From an uncultured Myxococcales bacterium (GTDB lineage: Bacteria > Myxococcota_A > Bradymonadia > Bradymonadales > Bradymonadaceae): a stretch of 5,337 nt of DNA. Shown in pieces: positions 1 through 5,288 of this stretch (its first letter is position 1; the number at the start of each line of letters is the position of its first letter). A program made the position numbers and the translations under genes. Under the pieces are notes generated by a model. That model was given only the letters and a program-made list of their open reading frames with translations, was not told the origin of the DNA and ran no database searches. The stretch spans positions 1-5,337 of the forward strand of contig CAJXPN010000381.1 of NCBI GenBank assembly GCA_913058025.1, given 5' to 3'.

Positions 1-49
1 ATCTACACAGAGTAGATCGTCGGCAGCGTCAGATGTGTATAAGAGACAG
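1..49 (+). other. Illumina Nextera i5 adapter (synthetic, not genomic)
   Basis: Bases 1-8 are the end of the P5 flow-cell sequence, 9-16 the 8-base index AGAGTAGA (a standard Nextera i5 index), 17-30 the read-1 adapter part, and 31-49 the Tn5 mosaic end AGATGTGTATAAGAGACAG. Genomic sequence begins at base 50. Any reading frame that crosses this border gains artificial residues. Confidence 0.98.
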
Positions 50-94
50 GAGTGAGAGCGCGGCGGACAGCGCGATGATGTGTAGCGTCTTCAT
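50..94 (-). CDS. 5' fragment of an exported protein (signal-peptide start), truncated by adapter
   Basis: Only the first 15 codons are present: MKTLHIIALSAALSL. The start is ATG at 94-92, preceded by a strong Shine-Dalgarno GAGGAG (100-105) with a 5-nt spacer, which makes this a credible gene start despite the short length. One lysine near the N-terminus followed by an uninterrupted hydrophobic, alanine/leucine-rich stretch is the usual beginning of a Sec signal peptide or lipoprotein signal. The cleavage site, any lipobox cysteine and the mature protein are lost beyond the adapter. It lies 79 nt after the third paralogous small gene on the same strand, with no convincing terminator between, so it may be the last visible member of the operon. 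The mature function cannot be inferred. In-frame residues past base 50 come from the adapter and should be ignored. Confidence 0.7.
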
Positions 95-173
95 GTGTGC
101 TCCTCGGTGGTCTTCCTGGACGGGTTGGGATGCGCGGGGGCCGCGGATCGTGTCGTCGGTGTGAGGCCGCGCC

Positions 174-512
174 TCACTTCCACATCTCGTCGAACGTGAG
201 GGTCTCGACGGACACTCCGCCGCGTCGCGACATCGTGTGCCGGCGCGCCTCGCCGAATGAGGCTCCGCGCCAGTGTTCGCTCGACGTGGTGAGCGTGACG
301 GCGCCGCCGCGGACCTTGAACGCGCACATCCTGAGCATGTAGCTCGACCAGTTCTCGAGCAGCGTGATGCGCTCGGACCACACGACGTGGTCCATGTGGA
401 CGCAACGGAGCGTGCCCTCGAGCGACTCCGCCTGGGCGATCCCGGAGACCTCACCGTCGTAGGTGAGCTCGTAGCGGACTCCGTCGTGCTCGAAGGTCTT
501 GGTGTTCTTCAT
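174..512 (-). CDS. Small uncharacterised protein, tandem paralog 3 (112 aa)
   Basis: I do not recognise this family. The start ATG (512-510) has a Shine-Dalgarno AGGAG (520-524) 7 nt upstream; the stop is TGA at 174-176. It is the most divergent of three adjacent paralogs. Shared elements are TFEHDG (6-11) with YELTY (14-18), GTLRCV (33-38), VWS (44-46), MLRM (59-62), a GGAVTL segment (69-74) and EHWRGAS (79-85) leading to MSR (94-96). Relative to the other two it has about six extra residues between YELTY and GTLRCV, one extra near 63-65, and a longer tail ending FDEMWK. Alternating polar and hydrophobic residues suggest a small, mainly beta-strand domain. There is no signal peptide or membrane segment, so it is probably cytoplasmic. 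It begins 46 nt after paralog 2 and probably shares its transcript. Real coding status is supported by paralogy; function is unknown. Confidence 0.88.
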   Translation of the reverse strand: MKNTKTFEHDGVRYELTYDGEVSGIAQAESLEGTLRCVHMDHVVWSERITLLENWSSYMLRMCAFKVRGGAVTLTTSSEHWRGASFGEARRHTMSRRGGVSVETLTFDEMWK

Positions 513-558
513 GGTCGCGCTCCTGTGGAGTGACGGGCGGGCGGCGCACGTGTGTCGT

Positions 559-855
559 TCAGAGATCCTTCGTTCCCAGGAAGCGGCCGCGGGACATGGA
601 GTGGAGGCGGCGCTGGTGGATCGAGGCGCCGCGCAAGTGCTCGCCTTCGGTGTTGAGCGTGACGACGCCGCCGCTGACCCGCCAGCTCATCCTGAGCATG
701 AACGCGTTGCTGTCCTCGAGCATGAGGATCGTTCTGGACCACACCTCGCGCTCGCCCGAGACGCACCGCAGCGTGCCCTTCATCGTGTAGCTGGTGTCGG
801 TCCAGGTGAGGCGGTAGGTCGCGCCATCGTGCCCGAACGTGTCTGTCTTTCTCAT
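559..855 (-). CDS. Small uncharacterised protein, tandem paralog 2 (98 aa)
   Basis: This is the middle copy of the three-gene family. The ATG at 855-853 is preceded by AAAAAGGA (865-872) with a 9-nt spacer; the stop is TGA at 559-561. Key elements are TFGHDG (6-11), YRLTW (14-18), GTLRCV (27-32), EVWSR (37-41), MLRMSWRV (53-60), GGVVTL (62-67) and EHLRGAS (72-78) leading to MSR (87-89). From the TF motif to the MS/AM region it aligns with paralog 1 without gaps, at roughly 40% identity by hand count. Its C-terminal RGAS...MSR part instead resembles paralog 3, so it is intermediate between the two. It lies 26 nt downstream of paralog 1. No signal peptide, transmembrane helix or recognised catalytic motif is visible; the one conserved cysteine is in GTLRCV. 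The function is unknown, but three-way conservation makes it a real gene. Confidence 0.9.
   Translation of the reverse strand: MRKTDTFGHDGATYRLTWTDTSYTMKGTLRCVSGEREVWSRTILMLEDSNAFMLRMSWRVSGGVVTLNTEGEHLRGASIHQRRLHSMSRGRFLGTKDL
802..825 (-). repeat. 24-nt exact direct repeat, copy in paralog 2
   Basis: These 24 bases are identical to 1113-1136. They encode residues 11-18 (GATYRLTW) of paralog 2 with the same eight codons as residues 10-17 of paralog 1. This is a relic of gene duplication rather than a mobile repeat. Confidence 0.85.
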
Positions 856-881
856 CGTACGGCGTCCTTTTTGTTGGCGCG

Positions 882-1163
882 TCAGAGGGGCTCGAGGCCT
901 TCCGGGGTCATCGCGTAGCGGTAGGACTCACCGGTGCCGATCTTCCAGTGCTCGCCGTCGACCCGGAGGGTGAGGCGGCCGTCGAGGACGCGCCAATCCA
1001 GGTGTAGGAGGTGCCCATCGGGCCGCTTGAGCAGCGGGAGGCGCTTCGACCAGGCGACGCGCCCGGCGTGGACGCAGCGGAGGGTCCCGGACAGACGGTC
1101 CGTGTCCGGGTCCCAGGTGAGGCGGTAGGTCGCGCCGTCGTGTGAGAACGTCCTCTCGTCCAT
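882..1163 (-). CDS. Small uncharacterised protein, tandem paralog 1 (93 aa)
   Basis: This is the first of three paralogs in transcription order. The ATG (1163-1161) lies only 4 nt beyond the amidase stop codon, and its Shine-Dalgarno GGAG (1171-1174) sits inside the 3' end of the amidase gene, so translation is probably coupled. The stop is TGA at 882-884. Visible elements are TFSHDG (5-10), YRLTW (13-17), GTLRCV (26-31), AWS (37-39), LHLDWRV (53-59), GRLTL (62-66) and EHW (71-73). It lacks the RGAS...MSR tail of the other copies and ends MTPEGLEPL. The predicted protein is small, soluble and probably beta-rich, with no signal peptide or membrane segment. I cannot assign a known domain. Possibilities include an accessory or binding protein for the neighbouring enzyme, or an immunity-like protein, since such genes often occur as tandem paralogs; neither is shown by the sequence. 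Confidence 0.9.
   Translation of the reverse strand: MDERTFSHDGATYRLTWDPDTDRLSGTLRCVHAGRVAWSKRLPLLKRPDGHLLHLDWRVLDGRLTLRVDGEHWKIGTGESYRYAMTPEGLEPL
1113..1136 (-). repeat. 24-nt exact direct repeat, copy in paralog 1
   Basis: This is the partner of 802-825, encoding residues 10-17 (GATYRLTW) of paralog 1. Identity holds at every wobble position of the eight codons, while flanking sequence diverges. Confidence 0.85.
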
Positions 1164-1167
1164 GGGG

Positions 1168-2652
1168 TCACTCCGAGAACGGGTGCCTGTCCTTCCAGGG
1201 TTGGGCCTGCTCGAGCTGGGAGGCGAGGCGCAGCAGCGTGGCCTCGTCGCCGAAGCGGCCCACGAGCTGGGTGCCGATGGGGAGCCGGTCTGCGTTCCAG
1301 TGGAGAGGGACGGAGGCTGCCGGTTGCCCGGTCATGTTGAACAGCATCGTGTTCGGCGTGGCCGAGAGCGGGCCCTTGGGGAGCTGCTTGAGGAGGAGCT
1401 CGAGCAGGGGCTTGGCGGGCGCGCGGCGCAGTAGATCGATGGCGGCGCGCTCGGCGCGCGAGGTCTTGAACTCGCCGATTCGCACGGGAGGCTTGGCCGC
1501 GGTCGCGGTGACGAGGACGTCGTAGCGCTCGAAGAAGCGCGCGATGTCGCGGGAGGCGCGGTGCGTGAGCTGGAGGAGTGAGACGTACTCGGAGGCGGTG
1601 ATCGTGTCGCCGACGAGCTTGAGAAGCCAGGTGGCGGGCTCGAAGTGCTCGGCCCTGGGCTCGACGCCGGCCTTGCGGCCCGCGTCGGCGATCGCGTTCG
1701 AGACGCCAGCGCTCACGAACACGAGGTAGGCGCGCACGAGGGTCTCGCGATCGAAGACGGGGCAGGCCTCCTCGACGTCGTGGCCGAGGTCCTCGAGGAG
1801 CTTGGCGGACTTGCGCACGGCGTCGACGCAGTCGGAGTGGATGTCTGGGGCGAAGAGGGCGCGCGTGGTGAACGCGATCTTGAGCTTGCCGGGGTCGCGT
1901 CCGACCTCGTCGAGGAAGGGCCGCTCGGGTGCGCGGACCTGGTAGGGGTCGCCGGGCGCGGGGCCGCGGGTGACGTCGAGCATGGCGGCGGAGTCACGCA
2001 CGCTGATCGAGACGACGTGTTCGGCGGCCATGCCAGCCCAGCCCTCGCCGGTGTAGGGGGCCATCGAGTTGCGCGCGCGGGTGGGCTTGAGGCCGAAGAT
2101 GCCGCCGTGGGAGGCGGGGATGCGGATCGAGCCGCCGCCATCGGATGCGTGGGCCACGGGGGTCATGCGCGCGGCGACGGCCGCGCCCGAGCCGCCGGAG
2201 GAGCCGCCGGGGGTGTGGCCGAGGTTCCAGGGGTTGAGGGTGGCGCCGTGGAGCTCGGGCTCGGTGACCGCGTAGATGCCGAACTCGGGGGTGTTCGTGC
2301 GGCCGACGATGTTGACGCCGGCGCGCTTGTAGCGCTCGACCTGGACGGAGTCGCGCGCGGGGGACCAGTCCGCGAGCAGGCGGGTCGAGGAGGTCGCGGG
2401 CTGGCCGCGGTCTTCGCCCTTGAGGTCCTTGAGGAGGAAGGGGACGCCCTTGAAAGGGCCATCGGGGGCGCCGGCGCGGGCGAGCGCGCGGGCGCGGACG
2501 TAGTCGACGTGCGTGACGGCGTTGATCCTCGGGTTGTGGCGTTCGATGCGCTCGATCGCGGCCTCCAGGACCTCGAGTTCGCTGACGTCTCCGGCCTCGA
2601 TCAGCGCGGCGAGTCCTAGCCCGTCGTAGTCCTCATACTCCTTGAACCCCAT
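1168..2652 (-). CDS. Amidase signature (AS) family hydrolase, NylA-like
   Basis: This 494-aa cytoplasmic enzyme is of the usual full length for the family and should hydrolyse a C-N amide bond. The AS Ser-cisSer-Lys triad is intact: Lys75 in GVPFLLKD (69-76), cis-Ser151 in GGSSGGSG (149-156), and nucleophile Ser175 in DGGGSIRIP (171-179). The spacing matches fatty acid amide hydrolase and 6-aminohexanoate cyclic dimer hydrolase (NylA). The TNTPE...TEPE...GATLNPWNLG block (119-145) is particularly NylA-like from memory. GatA is less likely, because no gatB or gatC is adjacent and the context is not translational. The substrate cannot be read from sequence, and many relatives are annotated only as amidase. 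The start ATG (2652-2650) is supported by GAGGGAG (2661-2667) with an 8-nt spacer. It is the first gene of the apparent operon, and its 3' end carries the ribosome binding site of paralog 1. No signal peptide is seen. Confidence 0.95.
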   Translation of the reverse strand: MGFKEYEDYDGLGLAALIEAGDVSELEVLEAAIERIERHNPRINAVTHVDYVRARALARAGAPDGPFKGVPFLLKDLKGEDRGQPATSSTRLLADWSPARDSVQVERYKRAGVNIVGRTNTPEFGIYAVTEPELHGATLNPWNLGHTPGGSSGGSGAAVAARMTPVAHASDGGGSIRIPASHGGIFGLKPTRARNSMAPYTGEGWAGMAAEHVVSISVRDSAAMLDVTRGPAPGDPYQVRAPERPFLDEVGRDPGKLKIAFTTRALFAPDIHSDCVDAVRKSAKLLEDLGHDVEEACPVFDRETLVRAYLVFVSAGVSNAIADAGRKAGVEPRAEHFEPATWLLKLVGDTITASEYVSLLQLTHRASRDIARFFERYDVLVTATAAKPPVRIGEFKTSRAERAAIDLLRRAPAKPLLELLLKQLPKGPLSATPNTMLFNMTGQPAASVPLHWNADRLPIGTQLVGRFGDEATLLRLASQLEQAQPWKDRHPFSE

Positions 2653-2688
2653 ATCGCGTGCTCCCTCATGGTGTCGTGAACGTGGGCG

Positions 2689-2704
2689 GCGCCCAACAGG
2701 GCGC
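2689..2704 (-). promoter_or_regulatory. Possible leader hairpin upstream of the amidase
   Basis: A perfect 6-bp all-GC inverted repeat (GCGCCC / GGGCGC) encloses a 4-nt loop. It lies about 20 nt upstream of the amidase Shine-Dalgarno and would be in the 5' leader if transcription starts above it. Such short GC stems arise easily by chance in this genome, so its role is unproven. Confidence 0.2.
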
Positions 2705-2762
2705 GGCGCGGGGACGATACGCGATCGCGCCCACGTGTGCCACGCCGCAGGCCAAACATCCC

Positions 2763-2791
2763 TTGCGTTCTCGATGACTTGCCGCTAAGAA
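2763..2791 (+). promoter_or_regulatory. Weak sigma70-like promoter candidate for fusA
   Basis: TTGCGT (2763-2768) and TAAGAA (2786-2791) are separated by 17 nt and face fusA. Each hexamer matches only three of six consensus positions. It would give a leader of roughly 155 nt. The AT-rich segment at 2845-2862, with TATTAG at 2847-2852, is an alternative -10 region but has no good -35 at the right distance. Confidence 0.2.
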
Positions 2792-2955
2792 AACGCCCTC
2801 GTGGTGGATCCTACGCCACACAAACATGCCCTGATGGGGTGTGGATTATTAGTACGTTTAAAGCGCCGTCTGCCCCCCAACTCGCTTGATGCGAAGGGCC
2901 AGCGTGGCGCTCCCAGCACCGCAAAACGCGGACATTCGAAGAGGATCGAAGGACC

Positions 2956-5043
2956 ATGGCGAACACGAGCACCGATCTTTCCAAGCTGCGTAACATTGGA
3001 ATCTCCGCCCACATCGACTCGGGCAAGACCACGTTGACGGAGCGCATCCTCTTCTACACGGGTCGTATCAACGCGATTCACGATGTGCGTGGAAAGGACG
3101 GCGTCGGCGCCAAGATGGACTCGATGGAGCTCGAGAAGGAGCGCGGCATCACGATCCAGTCGGCCGCGACGTTCATCGAGTGGGGCGACAACCCCATCAA
3201 CATCATCGACACTCCTGGCCACGTCGACTTCACGATCGAGGTCGAGCGCGCGCTCCGCGTCCTCGACGGCGCGATCCTCGTGCTGTGCTCGGTCGCCGGC
3301 GTCCAGTCGCAGTCGATCACGGTCGACCGCCAGATGCGCCGCTACAACGTCCCGGCCATCGCGTTCGTGAACAAGTGCGACCGCTCGGGCGCCGACCCCT
3401 ACCGCGTCTGCGACCAGCTCCGCGACGAGCTCGGCCACAACTCGTGCATGATCCAGGTCCCGATCGGGCTCGAGGATCGTCACGAGGGCGTCATCGACCT
3501 CGTCCGCATGAGGGCGCATCGCTTCCTCGGCGAGCACGGCGAGGAGATGACCGACGAGGACATCCCCGCGGAGCTCGTCGGCGAGGCCAACGAGCGCCGC
3601 TCGATGCTGCTCGAGACGCTCGCGGACTTCGACGACGAGCTCGCCATGCTCTTCCTCGAGGAGGAGGAGGTCTCCGAGGAGCTCCTGCTCGCCACGATGC
3701 GTAAGGCTACGCTGACGCGTAAGTTCACGCCCGTCGCGCTCGGCTCGGCGTACAAGAACAAGGGCGTCCAGAAGCTGCTCGACAAGGTCGTCGACCTCCT
3801 CCCGAGCCCCATCGAGATGGACTACGAGGCCCTCGATCAGGACAACGACGAGGCCGTCGTTCACCTCAAGCCCGACCCCGAGCTCCCGCTCGTCATGCTC
3901 GCGTTCAAGCTCGAGGATGGCCGCTACGGTCAGCTCACGTACTGCCGCGTCTACCAGGGCACGCTGAACAAGGGCGACACGATCTTCAACATCTCGAACG
4001 GCAAGAAGCACAAGATCGGCCGCCTCGTTCAGATGCACTCCGACGAGATGGGCGACATCGAGTCGGCCAAGGGCGGCGACATCGCGGCGCTCTTCGGCGT
4101 CGACTGCGCCTCGGGTGACACGTTCACCGACGGCACGCTCAACGTCACGATGACGTCGATGTTCGTGCCCGACCCCGTCATCGAGATCGCGGTCGAGCCC
4201 AAGCAGAAGGACGGCCTGGCCAACTTCTCCAAGGCGGTCAACCGCTTCTCCAAGGAGGACCCGACCTTCCGCGTCCGCCGCGACGAGGAGTCCAACCAGA
4301 CGATCTTCGGCGGGATGGGCGAGCTTCACCTCGAGGTCTACATCGAGCGCATCAAGCGCGAGTACGGCGTCGAGGTCCTCACGGGTGAGCCGGCCGTGGC
4401 CTACCGTGAGACGATCACGCAGCGCGCCGAGTTCAACTACACCCACAAGAAGCAGACGGGTGGTTCGGGTCAGTTCGCTCGCGTCGCCGGTTACATCGAG
4501 CCGAACCCGGATGAGAACTACGAGTTCATCAACCAGATCGTCGGCGGAGTCATCCCCAAGGAGTACCAGCCCTCGTGCAGCAAGGGCTTCAAGGACTCGA
4601 TGACCGAGGGTGGCCTCATCGGTCACGAGGTCGTCAACCTGACGGCGTGCGTCAACGATGGCCAGTACCACCCGGTCGACTCCTCGGACATGGCGTTCCA
4701 GATCGCGTCGCGCGCGGCGTTCCGTGAGGCGTACGCCAAGGCGAACCCGGTCGTGCTCGAGCCGATCATGAAGGTCGTCGTCGAGACGCCCGACGAGTTC
4801 ACTGGCACCGTCCTCGGTGGCCTGAGCAAGCGCCGCGGCAACATCGTGGGCAACGTCGTCAAGAACAACCAGTCGACGATCGAGGCCGAGGTGCCCCTGT
4901 CCGAGATGTTCGGTTACTCCAACGACCTCCGCTCCTCGACGCAGGGCAAGGCCGAGTTCTCGATGGAGTTCAAGAAGTACGACAAGGTCCCCGCCGGCAA
5001 GCAGAAGGAGCTCGTCGAGGGCTTCCAGGCCGGCCGCCTCTGA
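2956..5043 (+). CDS. fusA: Elongation factor G, mitochondrial-EFG1-like (spdEFG1) type
   Basis: This is a ribosomal translocation GTPase of 695 aa, full length for EF-G. GTP-binding motifs are all present: P-loop AHIDSGKT (18-25), switch I RGITI (63-67), DTPGH (85-89) with catalytic His89, NKCD (139-142) and GSAYKN (263-268). Domain II follows at about 290-400, then domain III with GGMGELHLE (452-460), domain IV with HKKQTGGSGQ (497-506) and the tip YH (571-572), and domain V to the end. AHIDSGKTTL, VRGKDGVGAKMDSMELE (44-60) and ALFGVDCASGDTF (378-390) match mitochondrial EFG1 and the bacterial spdEFG1 class rather than canonical EF-G, which has AHIDAGKTT and a different switch I lead-in. The gene stands alone, not in an rpsL-rpsG-fusA-tuf cluster, which fits this paralogous class. 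Purine-rich GAGGA (2941-2945) and AAGGA (2949-2953) precede the ATG. A hairpin terminator follows. Whether the genome also carries a second EF-G is unknown. Confidence 0.97.
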   Translation: MANTSTDLSKLRNIGISAHIDSGKTTLTERILFYTGRINAIHDVRGKDGVGAKMDSMELEKERGITIQSAATFIEWGDNPINIIDTPGHVDFTIEVERALRVLDGAILVLCSVAGVQSQSITVDRQMRRYNVPAIAFVNKCDRSGADPYRVCDQLRDELGHNSCMIQVPIGLEDRHEGVIDLVRMRAHRFLGEHGEEMTDEDIPAELVGEANERRSMLLETLADFDDELAMLFLEEEEVSEELLLATMRKATLTRKFTPVALGSAYKNKGVQKLLDKVVDLLPSPIEMDYEALDQDNDEAVVHLKPDPELPLVMLAFKLEDGRYGQLTYCRVYQGTLNKGDTIFNISNGKKHKIGRLVQMHSDEMGDIESAKGGDIAALFGVDCASGDTFTDGTLNVTMTSMFVPDPVIEIAVEPKQKDGLANFSKAVNRFSKEDPTFRVRRDEESNQTIFGGMGELHLEVYIERIKREYGVEVLTGEPAVAYRETITQRAEFNYTHKKQTGGSGQFARVAGYIEPNPDENYEFINQIVGGVIPKEYQPSCSKGFKDSMTEGGLIGHEVVNLTACVNDGQYHPVDSSDMAFQIASRAAFREAYAKANPVVLEPIMKVVVETPDEFTGTVLGGLSKRRGNIVGNVVKNNQSTIEAEVPLSEMFGYSNDLRSSTQGKAEFSMEFKKYDKVPAGKQKELVEGFQAGRL

Positions 5044-5074
5044 GCCGACCGCGAGCACACGACGAGAGACCGAC

Positions 5075-5111
5075 AGGCGCCGCGTCTCCCCACTGGGGAG
5101 GCGCGGCGTCT
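5075..5111. terminator. Strong hairpin between convergent genes, probable bidirectional terminator
   Basis: Bases 5075-5091 pair with 5095-5111 to form a 17-bp stem, with two G-U wobbles as RNA and a 3-nt ACT loop. It begins 31 nt after the fusA stop and 57 nt after the stop of the convergent gene on the other strand. No run of T follows on either side, so it is not a textbook intrinsic terminator. Its position and strength still favour termination or 3'-end protection for both transcripts. Confidence 0.7.
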
Positions 5112-5168
5112 CCGCTCTGAGGTCCGCGTGATCGGGAGGTTCGCGTGAGCGGGGCGCCCGGCTCGAGC

Positions 5169-5288
5169 CTACTCGCGCATGCGCCGGGGCACTCCCTGGG
5201 CGTCCTGTGGGTATTTGGGCGTGTGGGTGAACGATCTGGCCTGCGCGCGGGTCAGGCGCATGCGCCCGTTGACCGCCCAGCCCGACCC
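5169..5288 (-). CDS. 3' fragment of an unidentified protein, truncated by adapter
   Basis: Reading leftward from the insert edge at 5288, one frame stays open for 39 codons to TAG at 5171-5169. The fragment begins GSGWAVNGRMRLTRAQ and ends QGVPRRMRE. About 90% of its third positions are G or C, as in the other genes here. It ends just before the hairpin at 5075-5111, in a convergent arrangement with fusA, which is a natural place for a gene end. The tail is basic and polar, with no membrane segment. There is too little to name a family, and the frame could be open by chance in GC-rich DNA, so the call is moderate. The start and most of the gene lie outside the insert. Confidence 0.5.
   Translation of the reverse strand, partial: GSGWAVNGRMRLTRAQARSFTHTPKYPQDAQGVPRRMRE

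Larger units (their letters stand above)
2653..2955. other. Divergent intergenic region (303 bp), no gene seen
   Basis: This spacer lies between the divergent amidase and fusA starts and must hold promoters for both unless a start lies within a neighbour. The only clear AT-rich dip is about 2845-2862. The open frames crossing it (2801-3037 plus, 2811-3047 minus) run into fusA out of frame and have no family features, so I do not call them. There is no tRNA, riboswitch or repeat array. A short hairpin lies near the amidase side, and an 8-bp palindrome GCGATCGC occurs at about 2721-2728. Confidence 0.6.

Noticed and set aside
133..145. Short GC hairpin between paralog 3 and the signal-peptide gene
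   Set aside because: The stem is only 5 bp with a 3-nt loop and no T tract, too weak to call a terminator.
29..454. 141-codon minus-strand open frame ending in the adapter
   Set aside because: Most of it is an out-of-frame shadow of paralog 3, and its last residues come from adapter sequence. Only its internal ATG at 94 is a credible gene start.
499..918. 139-codon plus-strand open frame opposite paralogs 1 and 2
   Set aside because: It covers parts of two real genes and the gap between them, and its translation has no similarity across the repeated units, whereas the minus-strand frames align with each other.
1645..2619. 324-codon plus-strand open frame opposite the amidase
   Set aside because: Its low-complexity G, A, V and D-rich translation is typical of the antisense strand of a GC-rich gene; the minus strand holds a complete amidase with its catalytic triad.
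2801..3037. Small plus-strand open frame starting in the intergenic region
   Set aside because: It overlaps the start of fusA out of frame, has no ribosome binding site of note, and its translation shows no recognisable pattern.
2785..5058. 757-codon open frame antisense to fusA, longer than fusA itself
   Set aside because: It mirrors fusA codon by codon in GC-rich DNA, is made almost wholly of L, V, D, E, R and A, and has no domain. The sense strand encodes an intact EF-G with all its motifs.
5255..5266. 12-bp perfect palindrome GGCGCATGCGCC, with a similar 10-bp palindrome at 5175-5184
   Set aside because: Both coincide with Arg-Met-Arg codons (CGC ATG CGC) of the truncated gene, and such GC palindromes are expected by chance here.
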